A DNA stretch of 58,833 nucleotides, taken from assembly GCA_910587825.1 (NCBI GenBank), contig CAJUNJ010000013.1:1-58833 (forward strand), read 5' to 3'. The notes beneath the pieces were generated by a model. That model saw only the letters and a list, made by a program, of their open reading frames with translations, had not been told where the DNA came from and made no database searches. Numbering within the stretch: the stretch's first letter is position 1; each line of letters opens with the position of its first letter. Shown piece after piece: positions 25,368 to 32,655 of this stretch. Both the position numbers and the translations under genes were made by a program. The stretch is from an uncultured Christensenellaceae bacterium (GTDB taxonomy: Bacteria > Bacillota > Clostridia > Christensenellales > Borkfalkiaceae).

Positions 25368-26819
25368 ATGTCAGACAAAAATAACGTAATGCCTAATAAT
25401 TTGGATGCCGAACAGGCGTTATTAGGCTGTATGCTTATCGATAACGAGATACTTGCGGAAATTTTGGAACAGCTTGATAAAAACGATTTTTATCAGGAAT
25501 CGCACCAATTTATTCTTTCCGCGATGAAAATGGTGTTTGCCGAGCGTAAGCCGATAGACATCGTTACGCTGTGCGACCGTCTTGACAGCGACGGAAATCT
25601 TGATAAAGCGGGCGGTATTTCTTACGTGTCCGAACTTGCGCAAATTACTCCGTCGGCTGCAAATTATAAATATTATCTCGATATAGTCAAGCGTGACAGC
25701 GTAAACAGAAGTCTGATACGCGCCGCAAGGGAAATTGCCGAGTTTGCAAAATCCAGCGACGATTCGGTTAAGAGCATTCAGTTTGCCGAAGAAAGAATTT
25801 ACAATGTGTCGCGTACCAACGATACTTCGTCCGTAAAAGATATAAGGGAAGGCAGCGGTATAAGCGCCGTTTTGGACAAGTTTGAAAAGCTTGCCAAGGA
25901 TAAGGACGCTTTTAAGGGAATACCTACAGGTTTTACAAGGCTTGACAGACTTACAAACGGTTTGCAAAAGTCTGACCTTATCGTTATAGCCGCCCGTCCC
26001 GGTATGGGCAAAACGTCTATTGCGATGAATATTATTGAAAACGCCGCGCTCGGCAACGACGCCGTCTGCGTTGTCTTTTCATTGGAAATGCCCGAAGTAC
26101 AGATAATACAAAGATTGCTTTGCAGCGCCGCCAACGTAAGTATGTCTGCCGCGCTTTCGGGAAAGCTTACCCCCAACGACTGGAAAAAAATTGTCAGGGC
26201 AAGCGACAAATTGAAGCAAAGCAGAATAAATATAGACGATTCTTCAAGAGTTACGCCCGCCGAAATACTATCAAAATGCCGTAGAATCAAATCAAAAAAC
26301 AACGGCAAACTCGACCTTGTAATGATAGATTACATACAGCTTATGTCAAGCGAAAAGAAGAGCGGTGGTGAACAGAACAGAACACAGGAAGTTGCGGCTA
26401 TTACGCGCGAATTGAAAATTATGGCTAAGGAGCTTAATGTTCCCGTCATTGCGCTTTCGCAGTTAAGGCGTATCCAGTCAGGCGAACCCCAGCTTTCCGA
26501 CCTTAGAGAGTCGGGCGCGATAGAGCAGGACGCAGACATAGTTATGTTTATTAACCGTCCCGACGTAACTGCAACCGAAGAGGAAATAGAAAAGAAGAAA
26601 ATTGTCAAGGGAATGGCTGATTTGATTGTCGCAAAACACAGAAACGGCGGACTTGACAGAATTAAACTGAGGTTCAAAGGCGAACTTACCAAGTTTGTTA
26701 ATCCCGAACCTGACGAAGAAATGGTGCCGCCGCCCGAGGAACAGCGTATGCCCGTTCCGGACGATGCGCCGCCCGTAGAAGAAGATTATTCGCCGTCGGA
26801 CGAAGAAATGCCCTTTTAA
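25368..26819 (+). CDS. dnaB: Replicative DNA helicase DnaB
   Basis: The hexameric helicase that unwinds DNA at the fork (named DnaC in Bacillus subtilis). The 483-residue protein has the amino-terminal helicase/primase-interaction domain (NNLDAEQALLGCML), a linker, and the RecA-like motor with Walker A ARPGMGKTS near residue 212, Walker B DLVMIDYIQLM, the ALSQLRR motif and the arginine-finger region. It ends with an acidic, proline-rich tail of about 30 residues. It follows pepF by 6 nt. It is the expected client of the DnaD/DnaC-like protein encoded at 13901. Confidence 0.96.
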   Translation: MSDKNNVMPNNLDAEQALLGCMLIDNEILAEILEQLDKNDFYQESHQFILSAMKMVFAERKPIDIVTLCDRLDSDGNLDKAGGISYVSELAQITPSAANYKYYLDIVKRDSVNRSLIRAAREIAEFAKSSDDSVKSIQFAEERIYNVSRTNDTSSVKDIREGSGISAVLDKFEKLAKDKDAFKGIPTGFTRLDRLTNGLQKSDLIVIAARPGMGKTSIAMNIIENAALGNDAVCVVFSLEMPEVQIIQRLLCSAANVSMSAALSGKLTPNDWKKIVRASDKLKQSRINIDDSSRVTPAEILSKCRRIKSKNNGKLDLVMIDYIQLMSSEKKSGGEQNRTQEVAAITRELKIMAKELNVPVIALSQLRRIQSGEPQLSDLRESGAIEQDADIVMFINRPDVTATEEEIEKKKIVKGMADLIVAKHRNGGLDRIKLRFKGELTKFVNPEPDEEMVPPPEEQRMPVPDDAPPVEEDYSPSDEEMPF

Positions 26820-26826
26820 GATTGTT

Positions 26827-27819
26827 ATGCAAACAAAAATTTTTTACATTGACGAAAATTCGTTAGAACTGTCAAAGCAAATTATTCTTGACGGCGGGGC
26901 GGTTGCTTTCCCCACGGAAACAGTTTACGGTTTGGGCGCAAATGCGTTTGATACCGCTGCCGTTGAAAATATTTTCAAAATAAAAGGCAGACCGAACGAC
27001 AATCCGCTAATCGTTCACGTGCATTCGGATTACGATATTTCAACGCTTGTCGAATATGTTCCCGATTATGCTATTAAATTAAAAAAAGCCTTTCTGCCCG
27101 GTCCGCTTACAATGGTTTATAAAAGTAAAGGCAACGTAAGCAAAGCCGTGTCCTGCGGGCTTGACACGCTTGCCGTCCGTATACCCGCCCACGAAGGGGC
27201 GCAAAAATTTTTGAAGTACGTCGGTTTACCCATTGCCGCGCCTTCCGCAAATATCTCAAAGCATGTCAGTCCGGTTACGGCGGAACACGTATATTCCGAC
27301 CTTGACGGCAAAATCCCGCTCATTCTTGACGGCGGAAAGTGTTGCGGGGGTATTGAAAGCACTGTTTTAGACTGTACGGGCGAAATTCCCGTAGTGCTTC
27401 GCAGCGGACTTGTAACGCGTGAAATGATTGCACAAATTGTCGGGCAGTGTGACCAATACGTTTTGAAGGACGGAGAAAGGGCGCGTTCGCCCGGTATGAA
27501 ATATAAGCATTATTCGCCACGTTGCGCAACTATGCTGTATCGGTTTGACGGGCGTGAAGATGCGGTTAAGCAGTACAATAAAAGTATTGCGGACGGTGTA
27601 AAAGCCTATATTCTCTGCGACGATAAAACAGCAAAACTTATTAATGCGGAAAATATATTAAATCTCGGTACAACCGAGGAGCAGATAGCTTCCAATCTAT
27701 ATTTAAAACTACGTGAGGGGGAAAAGGTTGCACAGCTAATTATAGCAATCATACCCGAAAAGCAGGACGGAGTTATGGCGGGGGTAGTGAACAGGCTTAC
27801 GAAAGCTTGCAAAAACTGA
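26827..27819 (+). CDS. tsaC: Threonylcarbamoyl-AMP synthase with Sua5 domain
   Basis: The enzyme makes threonylcarbamoyl-AMP for the t6A37 modification of ANN-reading tRNAs. The 330-residue protein has a YrdC domain (about 1-200) with GGAVAFPTETVYGLGANAF, KGRPNDNPLIVH and APSANIS, then a carboxyl Sua5 domain after the linker RSPGMKYKHYSP. This is the longer, Sua5/YwlC type. It starts a TsaC-YwlE-RpiB run identical in order to ywlC-ywlE-ywlF of Bacillus subtilis. Confidence 0.95.
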   Translation: MQTKIFYIDENSLELSKQIILDGGAVAFPTETVYGLGANAFDTAAVENIFKIKGRPNDNPLIVHVHSDYDISTLVEYVPDYAIKLKKAFLPGPLTMVYKSKGNVSKAVSCGLDTLAVRIPAHEGAQKFLKYVGLPIAAPSANISKHVSPVTAEHVYSDLDGKIPLILDGGKCCGGIESTVLDCTGEIPVVLRSGLVTREMIAQIVGQCDQYVLKDGERARSPGMKYKHYSPRCATMLYRFDGREDAVKQYNKSIADGVKAYILCDDKTAKLINAENILNLGTTEEQIASNLYLKLREGEKVAQLIIAIIPEKQDGVMAGVVNRLTKACKN

Positions 27820-27820
27820 G

Positions 27821-28267
27821 ATGAAAAGAAAGAAAATATTGTTTGTCTGTACAGGAAATACATGCCGTAGTCCAATGGCGGAATTTCTTTTGAAAACAAA
27901 AATCAAAAAAAATAAAATTAAGTGGTGGAGCGTAGCTTCGTGCGGTATTCACGCCGAAATAGGTTCGCCTATCAGTGCCAACAGTAAAACCGCGCTTGAA
28001 GAAGTCGGTGTTGCCGTTACAAAATTTTTACCCAAACAGCTGACCCAGCAGATTATTGCAGACAGCGTTCTTGTTGTGTGTATGACGCAGAACCAGAAAC
28101 AGATGTTGGAAGAATGCGGAAACGTCGTATGTGTAAAAGATATTTGCGGTTACGATATACCCGACCCGTACGGTTGCGACATAAACGTTTACCGTATGAC
28201 CCGCGACGCGCTTGACGGTGCGTGCGATAAAATAATACAAGATTTTATTTTGCAATATAAAGATTAA
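27821..28267 (+). CDS. ywlE: Low-molecular-weight phosphatase, probable protein arginine phosphatase
   Basis: The 148-residue protein has the active-site loop CTGNTCRS (C10 to S17) and the general-acid DPYG (D115) of low-molecular-weight protein phosphatases. Threonine at position 14 of the loop is the residue that in B. subtilis YwlE favours phosphoarginine over phosphotyrosine, where tyrosine phosphatases have isoleucine. Together with the ywlC-ywlE-ywlF gene order this points to an arginine phosphatase that counteracts McsB. It starts 1 nt after tsaC. No McsB gene is in the window to confirm. Confidence 0.85.
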   Translation: MKRKKILFVCTGNTCRSPMAEFLLKTKIKKNKIKWWSVASCGIHAEIGSPISANSKTALEEVGVAVTKFLPKQLTQQIIADSVLVVCMTQNQKQMLEECGNVVCVKDICGYDIPDPYGCDINVYRMTRDALDGACDKIIQDFILQYKD

Positions 28268-28279
28268 AGGAGTAGTTTT

Positions 28280-28729
28280 ATGAAAATAGCTTTGGCTTGC
28301 GACCACGGCGGTCTAAACCTTAAAAATGCCGTAATAGAATATCTAAAAGAAAACGGATACGATTTCGTCGATTACGGAACGAACAGTACGGACAGTTGCG
28401 ATTATCCGGATTTTGCTTTGCCTGCCGCCGAGGCTGTGGCGGAGAAAAAATGCGACAGAGGAATTATAATTTGTTCAACGGGTATAGGTGTGTCTATCGT
28501 TGCAAACAAAGTTCCCGGCGTAAGGTGCGCACACTGTCACGACAGTTACTGCGCAGAATTTACCCGCAGACATAACGATGCCAATGTGCTTGCTATGGGT
28601 GAAAAGGTTGTCGGAACAGGTTATGCATTAAAGATTGTTGAAACGTTTTTGAATACGCAATTCGAAGGCGGCAGACATCAGCGCCGAGTGGATAAAATTA
28701 CGGAAATCGAAAAAAAGTATTGCAAGTAA
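28280..28729 (+). CDS. rpiB: Ribose 5-phosphate isomerase B
   Basis: RpiB interconverts ribose and ribulose 5-phosphate. The 149-residue protein has the amino-terminal ALACDHGG, the catalytic cysteine in IICSTGIG (C65), the NKVPGVRCAHC segment and the RRHNDANVLAMGEKVVG block. Length and motifs are standard for the LacAB/RpiB family. It closes the tsaC-ywlE-rpiB run. AAAGGAG provides the ribosome site. Confidence 0.95.
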   Translation: MKIALACDHGGLNLKNAVIEYLKENGYDFVDYGTNSTDSCDYPDFALPAAEAVAEKKCDRGIIICSTGIGVSIVANKVPGVRCAHCHDSYCAEFTRRHNDANVLAMGEKVVGTGYALKIVETFLNTQFEGGRHQRRVDKITEIEKKYCK

Positions 28730-28774
28730 GTAATTTTTAATTATTCGCACATAATAATTGTACGGAGGTAAATT

Positions 28775-28927
28775 ATGAGATTAAATTGCGGTGATACTTG
28801 TCCTAAGTCCGGAGCCTATAAGGTTATTGACGGAAAAGGCAACGTGGTCAATTCTGTTTGGGTAGGAGAAGGCGAAACTATGCCCCCTACGCAGTATTCT
28901 GATTGTCATTACGAATCCGAGTCTTAA
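28775..28927 (+). CDS. Small 50-residue YjzC-like protein
   Basis: This short gene has an excellent ribosome site, GGAGG at 28764-28768, before the ATG at 28775. The product has a CGDTCPKSG opening, a VIDGKGNVV beta-turn and a GETMPPT motif, and ends in acidic residues. The arrangement resembles YjzC-like small proteins of Firmicutes, whose function is unknown. Three cysteines and a Pro-Lys-Ser-Gly-Ala-Tyr segment may bind metal. It lies between rpiB and a strong terminator. The family assignment is by eye. Confidence 0.75.
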   Translation: MRLNCGDTCPKSGAYKVIDGKGNVVNSVWVGEGETMPPTQYSDCHYESES

Positions 28928-28950
28928 TCAGACTGAAATACTTTCGATAA

Positions 28951-28990
28951 AAGCGCCCTTTTACGTTTTTCGGTAAAAGGGCGCTTACTT
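28951..28990 (+). terminator. Strong intrinsic terminator
   Basis: A perfect 14-bp stem (28951-28964 with 28973-28986), then ACTTT. Confidence 0.9.
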
Positions 28991-29020
28991 TAAAAAAATT
29001 TATAAAAGGCATAATCCTGC

Positions 29021-29049
29021 TTGACAAAATACAATAATTATTTTATAAT
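29021..29049 (+). promoter_or_regulatory. Consensus promoter for tRNA-Leu(CAG)
   Basis: TTGACA (29021-29026), a 17-nt spacer and TATAAT (29044-29049). Confidence 0.85.
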
Positions 29050-29061
29050 TGCTTATGTTTT

Positions 29062-29144
29062 GCGGACGTGGCGGAATTGGCAGACGCGCAGGTTTCAGGT
29101 TCCTGTGGGCAACCGTGGGGGTTCAAGTCCCTTCGTCCGCACCA
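29062..29144 (+). tRNA. tRNA-Leu (anticodon CAG)
   Basis: Acceptor arms GCGGACG and CGTCCGC pair, the anticodon loop TTCAGGT gives CAG as in Escherichia coli tRNA-Leu(CAG), a variable arm is present, and CCA is encoded. The last anticodon-stem pair (31-39) would be U-U. It borders an accessory region. Confidence 0.93.
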
Positions 29145-29150
29145 AGTCTT

Positions 29151-29200
29151 AATAGCTTGAACTTCTTTACCGTAAAAAGAACGTTCGGGCTATTTTGTTT
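29151..29200 (+). terminator. Terminator after tRNA-Leu(CAG)
   Basis: AATAGC (29151-29156) and GAAC (29159-29162) pair with GTTC and GCTATT (29183-29194), with an inner TTCTTT/AAAGAA stem, followed by TTGTTT. Confidence 0.65.
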
Positions 29201-29230
29201 AATGGAAGAATTTGAGAACTTCCGAGAATA

Positions 29231-29274
29231 AAAAATAATCCGATAGAACATTATGTGCTATCGGATTATTTTTT
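29231..29274. terminator. Bidirectional terminator
   Basis: A 16-bp stem (29231-29246 with 29258-29273) with T-runs on both strands lies at the 3' end of the leftward cupin gene. Confidence 0.9.
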
Positions 29275-29278
29275 GATT

Positions 29279-29629
29279 TCAGATTATTGCGTCGGATTGC
29301 GTGTAAGCGGTTAATGAGTTGGCTTTGACCTGAATACATATATACTTTATTCCTTTGTCCGGTGCGGCAAAAAATTGTCGTTTTGCCGAAGGTGAAATAC
29401 GAAGAAAATCGCCCGTTTTGATAGTTATCTTTTCACCGTCAATAATAACCAAGCCTTCTCCATCTAATATCGCATATATTTCTTCGTTATTCTTATGCGA
29501 ATGAATAAAAGGAACATTTGCACCAGCGGGTAAGATGTTTATGCTTACTTCTGCACCGGTTAGACCGAGTTTGTCGTGAAGTTCAATGCGAGAATCTTCC
29601 GTAACGCTGATTTTGTTGTAGTTTTTCAT
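29279..29629 (-). CDS. Cupin domain protein
   Basis: The 116-residue protein is a single cupin barrel. Motif 1 appears as PFIHSHKNNEEIYAILDGEG and motif 2 as GDFLRISPSAKRQFFA, giving two histidines and a glutamate as possible metal ligands. Such stand-alone cupins can be dioxygenases, isomerases or sensors; nothing here decides. It is divergent from an HxlR regulator with a large palindrome in between, so it is the likely target of that regulator. Confidence 0.85.
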   Translation of the reverse strand: MKNYNKISVTEDSRIELHDKLGLTGAEVSINILPAGANVPFIHSHKNNEEIYAILDGEGLVIIDGEKITIKTGDFLRISPSAKRQFFAAPDKGIKYICIQVKANSLTAYTQSDAII

Positions 29630-29691
29630 AATGATGCCTCCGAAATGAATTTGTAAATCTATTATACCAAATACCGAAAACCTTTGCCATA

Positions 29692-29730
29692 ATGTTACTT
29701 TTTTATTATCTGATAATAGAATAGTAACAT
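29692..29730. promoter_or_regulatory. 39-bp dyad, candidate HxlR operator
   Basis: Outer arms ATGTTACT (29692-29699) and AGTAACAT (29723-29730) and inner arms TATTATC (29704-29710) and GATAATA (29712-29718) share one centre at 29711, midway between the divergent genes. Confidence 0.75.
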
Positions 29731-29748
29731 AGTTTCATTTTTGAACTA

Positions 29749-29777
29749 TTGACATAATTTCTCATTTCTGCTATACT
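29749..29777 (+). promoter_or_regulatory. Promoter for HxlR-type regulator gene
   Basis: TTGACA (29749-29754), a 17-nt spacer and TATACT (29772-29777). Confidence 0.75.
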
Positions 29778-29806
29778 CTATTAAAATATAAAAGGAAGTA
29801 ACGCTT

Positions 29807-30133
29807 ATGCTGACTAAAGACGAATTACCCGAATGTCCCGTTGCAACGACTGTTCAACTTATCGGCAACAAATGGAAGCTACTTATTTTACGTAATTTAA
29901 TGTACGATAGTAAACAACGTTTCAAAGATTTTATCAAAACAATTCCTGCTATAAGCAAAAAGGTTTTAACAGATAACCTCCGTTCTTTGGAAGAAGACAA
30001 ACTCGTAGAAAGAGAAGTTTTCGCGGAAGTACCGCCACGAGTGGAGTATTCTTTATCGCCGCTTGGACAATCGTTAAAGCCTATTTTGGATGCTATGTAC
30101 GTTTGGGGAACAAATTATAAAACAAGTGAGTAA
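29807..30133 (+). CDS. HxlR family transcriptional regulator
   Basis: The 108-residue winged-helix protein has the family opening CPVATTVQLIGNKWKLLILRNLM, the recognition region KRFKDFIKTIPAISKKVLTDNLRSLEEDKLV, the wing PPRVEYSLSPLGQSLKPIL, and ends at WG. Cysteine 10 is at the position used for redox sensing in YodB/HypR-type members. It is divergent from the cupin gene and probably controls it and itself through the 39-bp dyad. The inducer is unknown. Confidence 0.92.
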   Translation: MLTKDELPECPVATTVQLIGNKWKLLILRNLMYDSKQRFKDFIKTIPAISKKVLTDNLRSLEEDKLVEREVFAEVPPRVEYSLSPLGQSLKPILDAMYVWGTNYKTSE

Positions 30134-30139
30134 AACAAA

Positions 30140-30175
30140 AACCGCCGATAGAGTTTGTTTGCTCTATCGGCGGTT
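30140..30175 (-). terminator. Terminator facing the truncated recombinase
   Basis: AACCGCCGATAGAG (30140-30153) pairs with CTCTATCGGCGGTT (30162-30175). The T-run lies on the minus-strand side, so it fits a leftward transcript better than the HxlR gene. Confidence 0.75.
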
Positions 30176-30190
30176 GCCGTTTCTACTACG

Positions 30191-30448
30191 TTATGTACGG
30201 CTACGGGCGAAACGGTCGAATTTGTAAACGATTATTTGCTCGAACGCGCCGCTGTCCGCGTCGGCTATCATTTTTTGAAAGTCGGGGCGGTGGTCGTTCG
30301 TTCCCGAGCGCGCTTTGTCCTTGTAGGCTTTTACAACGGTGTAGCCCTGACTTTCTGCGTACTCGGTGCAAATGCGAATTTGCCCCTCGATAGACTGCTC
30401 GTTTTGTCCTTGCGACGAATAACGCGCATAAATGACTGCGTTTTTCAT
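30191..30448 (-). pseudogene. Truncated large serine recombinase (amino-terminal remnant)
   Basis: The 85-residue reading frame is the start of a serine-type site-specific recombinase. It has AVIYARYSS with the catalytic serine, EGQIRICTEYAESQGY, DKARSGTNDHRPDF and IIVYKFDRFARSR. Full proteins of this group run to about 500 residues with DNA-binding and zinc-ribbon regions. Here the frame stops directly after the FDRFARSR motif, next to a terminator hairpin, so nearly all the DNA-binding part is gone. The region is visibly richer in GC than its surroundings. It is the footprint of a former integrative element. Confidence 0.85.
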
Positions 30449-30508
30449 TGTGATTTGCTCCTTTGCGCCGTCTGCGTGTGTGCGGACTGCGGCTTAAAAA
30501 TTTTGTTG

Positions 30509-30678
30509 TTCGCTTTGGTGCTTACCGTCTTAACCAGCCAAAAATGCCGCCGCAGGCAAATTGTCAAGGGTTTGCGCCGTAGGCGACGACGGTTTTATGC
30601 CTAACGGGAGATAAATCGTCGCCCTTTACAATTTGTCAAGGCGGCGTATTCCGTCCCCAGACGGTAAGCACAAGCGAA
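30509..30678. repeat. Large imperfect inverted repeat upstream of recombinase remnant
   Basis: Outer arms of about 20 nt (30509-30530 and 30659-30678, TGCTTACCGTCT-type) enclose a second pair (30546-30589 and 30616-30645) built from GCCGCC, CAAATTGT and GCGACGA blocks. The dyad centre is near 30594. It is probably part of the vanished element. Apart from this, 30449-30771 holds no gene that I can support. Confidence 0.75.
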
Positions 30679-30771
30679 TAACAAATCTATAAAGTAGTTA
30701 CAATAGAATTAGTATTTTATATGATTATTGTATCACAAAACAAATTTACGTTCAATTTGATTAGACTATTT

Positions 30772-30798
30772 TATAGTGCAACAAATTGTTGCGCTATA
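30772..30798 (+). promoter_or_regulatory. 27-bp palindrome, candidate XRE operator
   Basis: TATAGTGCAACAA (30772-30784) and TTGTTGCGCTATA (30786-30798) form a near-perfect dyad. Pieces of the same half-site (GCGCTATA, TTGTTGC, GCGCACTAT) recur around the promoter at 30815-30866. Confidence 0.65.
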
Positions 30799-30814
30799 AA
30801 GCCGTTTAATGCGA

Positions 30815-30844
30815 TTGACTTATAATTGTGCGCTATAATATAAT
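30815..30844 (+). promoter_or_regulatory. Promoter for XRE regulator gene
   Basis: TTGACT (30815-30820), an 18-nt spacer and TATAAT (30839-30844). Confidence 0.65.
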
Positions 30845-30863
30845 TGTTGCAAAGGAGCGCACT

Positions 30864-31388
30864 ATGACTTTCGGAGAAAAACTTACCGCTGCAAGAAAAG
30901 AAAAAAATCTTTCGCAAGAAGAACTTGCACAAAAACTTTATGTTACAAGACAAGCCATTTCACGCTGGGAAAATAATTCAACGCAACCTTCGTTGGAAAT
31001 GCTGTCGGTTATTTGCCGCGAACTTGAAAAAACGCCCAATTATTTTATTGATACTCCACAAGAAAATTCTATTCGTTTCTTCAAATCTCTTTCGTTTATT
31101 GAAAAATGGAATTATGCTTTGGAATGGAGCAAGGAAAACAAATTGACAGGTTTTCTTATATGGATTTATAGTGTAATTGTGGGCATTGGTGTGGGACTTA
31201 CCACATATTTTGCCGTATCGCAATCTTTTCATAATTATCTGCCGTCCTTATTAGCGTCAATTTTATCGGGAACGGTGCTCCTAACCGTGACAGGCATTGC
31301 TTTGATAGTATTTACGTCTATAAATAGTTCAAGAAAATTCAGCCGCTGGCTATCGGAAAAGAAATCTATTATCCGTAGGCGTAAATAA
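30864..31388 (+). CDS. XRE family regulator with two membrane helices
   Basis: The start is the ATG at 30864, supported by AAGGAG at 30852-30857; an earlier in-frame TTG overlaps the promoter. The 174-residue protein has a Cro/CI helix-turn-helix (residues 1-60, with LSQEELAQKLYVTRQAISRWEN) and a linker. Two hydrophobic helices (about 95-115 and 125-150) and a basic tail follow. Such membrane-tethered XRE proteins often govern a neighbouring small operon. The palindromes at its promoter suggest autoregulation. Confidence 0.85.
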   Translation: MTFGEKLTAARKEKNLSQEELAQKLYVTRQAISRWENNSTQPSLEMLSVICRELEKTPNYFIDTPQENSIRFFKSLSFIEKWNYALEWSKENKLTGFLIWIYSVIVGIGVGLTTYFAVSQSFHNYLPSLLASILSGTVLLTVTGIALIVFTSINSSRKFSRWLSEKKSIIRRRK

Positions 31389-31397
31389 GGTAATAAT

Positions 31398-31568
31398 ATG
31401 ACAAATTATATTGTATGCCCCGAATGCGGGTATAAATTATTCAAGTTAGGCGACGGCTCGAACGTAGAAATATATTGCCCGAAATGCAAGACAAAATTAC
31501 AAATAGAAATCAAGGACGGCAAAATAACGACACTGCAAATCATAGCGGTAAAGCATAACACCGAATAA
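31398..31568 (+). CDS. Small Com-like zinc-ribbon protein
   Basis: The 56-residue product has two Cys pairs, CPECGYKL and CPKCKTKL, 20 residues apart, forming a probable zinc ribbon like phage Com-type proteins and rubredoxin-like knuckles. The rest is a lysine-rich beta hairpin. It starts 9 nt after the XRE stop with an AAGGT site, so it belongs to the same transcript, and it is followed by a terminator. Function unknown; nucleic-acid or protein binding is inferred from the fold. Confidence 0.7.
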   Translation: MTNYIVCPECGYKLFKLGDGSNVEIYCPKCKTKLQIEIKDGKITTLQIIAVKHNTE

Positions 31569-31580
31569 AATTTTATAAAA

Positions 31581-31618
31581 AATAATAATCCACCAGCAGC
31601 GGGTGGATTATTATTTTT
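31581..31618 (+). terminator. Intrinsic terminator after Com-like gene
   Basis: AATAATAATCCACC (31581-31594) pairs with GGTGGATTATTATT (31602-31615), followed by TTT. Confidence 0.88.
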
Positions 31619-31819
31619 ATATATTGCTTTTATATTTTCTGCGATAAAGTCAACAATTTTCTCTTTCGTAATTTTTTTTTACTTGTTCAAATTTATTTGC
31701 GCTTTGCAGATATTTCTAAGGTAATTTTTCCGCTTGCTGTGGCAAACAAATTATCTAAGATTTGTGAATTATGTCACATATTATGAATAAAAATTTTTTT
31801 GAAAATTACTTAAAAATGC
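31619..31819 (-). other. Intergenic stretch with possible coding remnant
   Basis: No intact gene lies here. On the minus strand a frame of about 26 codons (LFATASGKITLEIS-like, 31692-31770) runs into a stop. A following segment rich in Lys/Glu in another frame may be its shifted continuation. It could be the decayed tail of a mobile-element gene. Confidence 0.3.
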
Positions 31820-31850
31820 TTGCTTGTTACGCCGCGTAATGAATTATACT
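31820..31850 (+). promoter_or_regulatory. MerR-type promoter with 19-bp spacer and internal palindrome
   Basis: TTGCTT (31820-31825) and TATACT (31845-31850) are 19 bp apart, the overlong spacing that MerR regulators untwist. The spacer holds a perfect dyad, TTACGC-C-GCGTAA (31827-31839). Confidence 0.85.
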
Positions 31851-31869
31851 ATATGCGAGGTATAATTTT

Positions 31870-32655
31870 ATGGCAAGATATAAAGCATTTCCGCAAGGGT
31901 ATATGACAGTCGGCGAAGTCGCAAAGAAAATGGGACTGACAGTTCGGGCATTACAATATTACGACCGCGAGGGGCTGTTCAGCCCGTCTTGTATCAGTGA
32001 AGGTGGACGGCGTTTATATAGCGATAAAGATATTGTCAAATTGCATCAAATACTTACTCTTAAATCGTTGGGTTTTCCATTCGATAAAATTAAAAATAGT
32101 TTGGCTTCTATTGATACGCCACAAAAGGCAATAATAGCGTTGACCGAACAAAGCAATTCGATACAAACACAAATAAATACGCTTACGCAATCTTTACAAG
32201 CAATCGAACTATTAAAAAACGAAATAGAACAAATGCAAACAGTTGACTTTTCAAAGTATGCCGATATAATTGTCAACTTGCAAATGGGAAATAAGTATTA
32301 CGGTTTAATTAAACATTTTGACGATAATATGCTCGACTACTGCCATAAGAAATTCGATAAAGATACGGGTGTTGCGTTTATAAATAAGTTTAAATTAATT
32401 GTCGGAAAAATAGAAAAATGCATTGAGAACGGCATAGCACCCGAAAGTGAACAAGGACAAATTATCGCAAAAGAATTTTGGCAACTTATAACAGAGTTCA
32501 CGGGCGGCGATATGAGTATATTATCACAACTAATGAATTTCGGAAACGCGCAAGCGGATAACGATATGCAAAACGTACTGAATGCTTTTATTGAGCCTGC
32601 GCTGTGTTTTTATTTTGAAAATTTGGGTATTAACCCTTTTGAGGCAAAAAAATGA
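31870..32655 (+). CDS. MerR regulator with TipAS-like ligand domain
   Basis: The 261-residue protein has a MerR DNA-binding domain (about 10-80: MTVGEVAKKMGLTVRALQYYDREGLFSPS, EGGRRLYSDKDI) and a dimerisation helix. A carboxyl region of about 130 residues (HKKFDKDTGVAFINKF, AKEFWQLITEFTGGDM) resembles the TipAS antibiotic-binding fold. Proteins of this type activate exporter genes when a drug binds. Here the stop overlaps the ABC ATPase gene by 4 nt, and the promoter has the diagnostic 19-bp spacer, so the cassette likely responds to a toxic compound. The ligand is unknown. Confidence 0.88.
   Translation: MARYKAFPQGYMTVGEVAKKMGLTVRALQYYDREGLFSPSCISEGGRRLYSDKDIVKLHQILTLKSLGFPFDKIKNSLASIDTPQKAIIALTEQSNSIQTQINTLTQSLQAIELLKNEIEQMQTVDFSKYADIIVNLQMGNKYYGLIKHFDDNMLDYCHKKFDKDTGVAFINKFKLIVGKIEKCIENGIAPESEQGQIIAKEFWQLITEFTGGDMSILSQLMNFGNAQADNDMQNVLNAFIEPALCFYFENLGINPFEAKK

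Noticed and set aside
28730..29061. Toxin-antitoxin pair around the 50-residue gene
   Set aside because: No partner gene exists; the gene is followed directly by a terminator and a tRNA promoter.
29049..29231. 60-codon open frame over tRNA-Leu(CAG)
   Set aside because: It lies entirely over a tRNA gene and its terminator and has no ribosome site.
30155..30604. 149-codon plus-strand frame
   Set aside because: It is antisense to the recombinase remnant and spans the inverted repeat; no ribosome site or recognisable domain.
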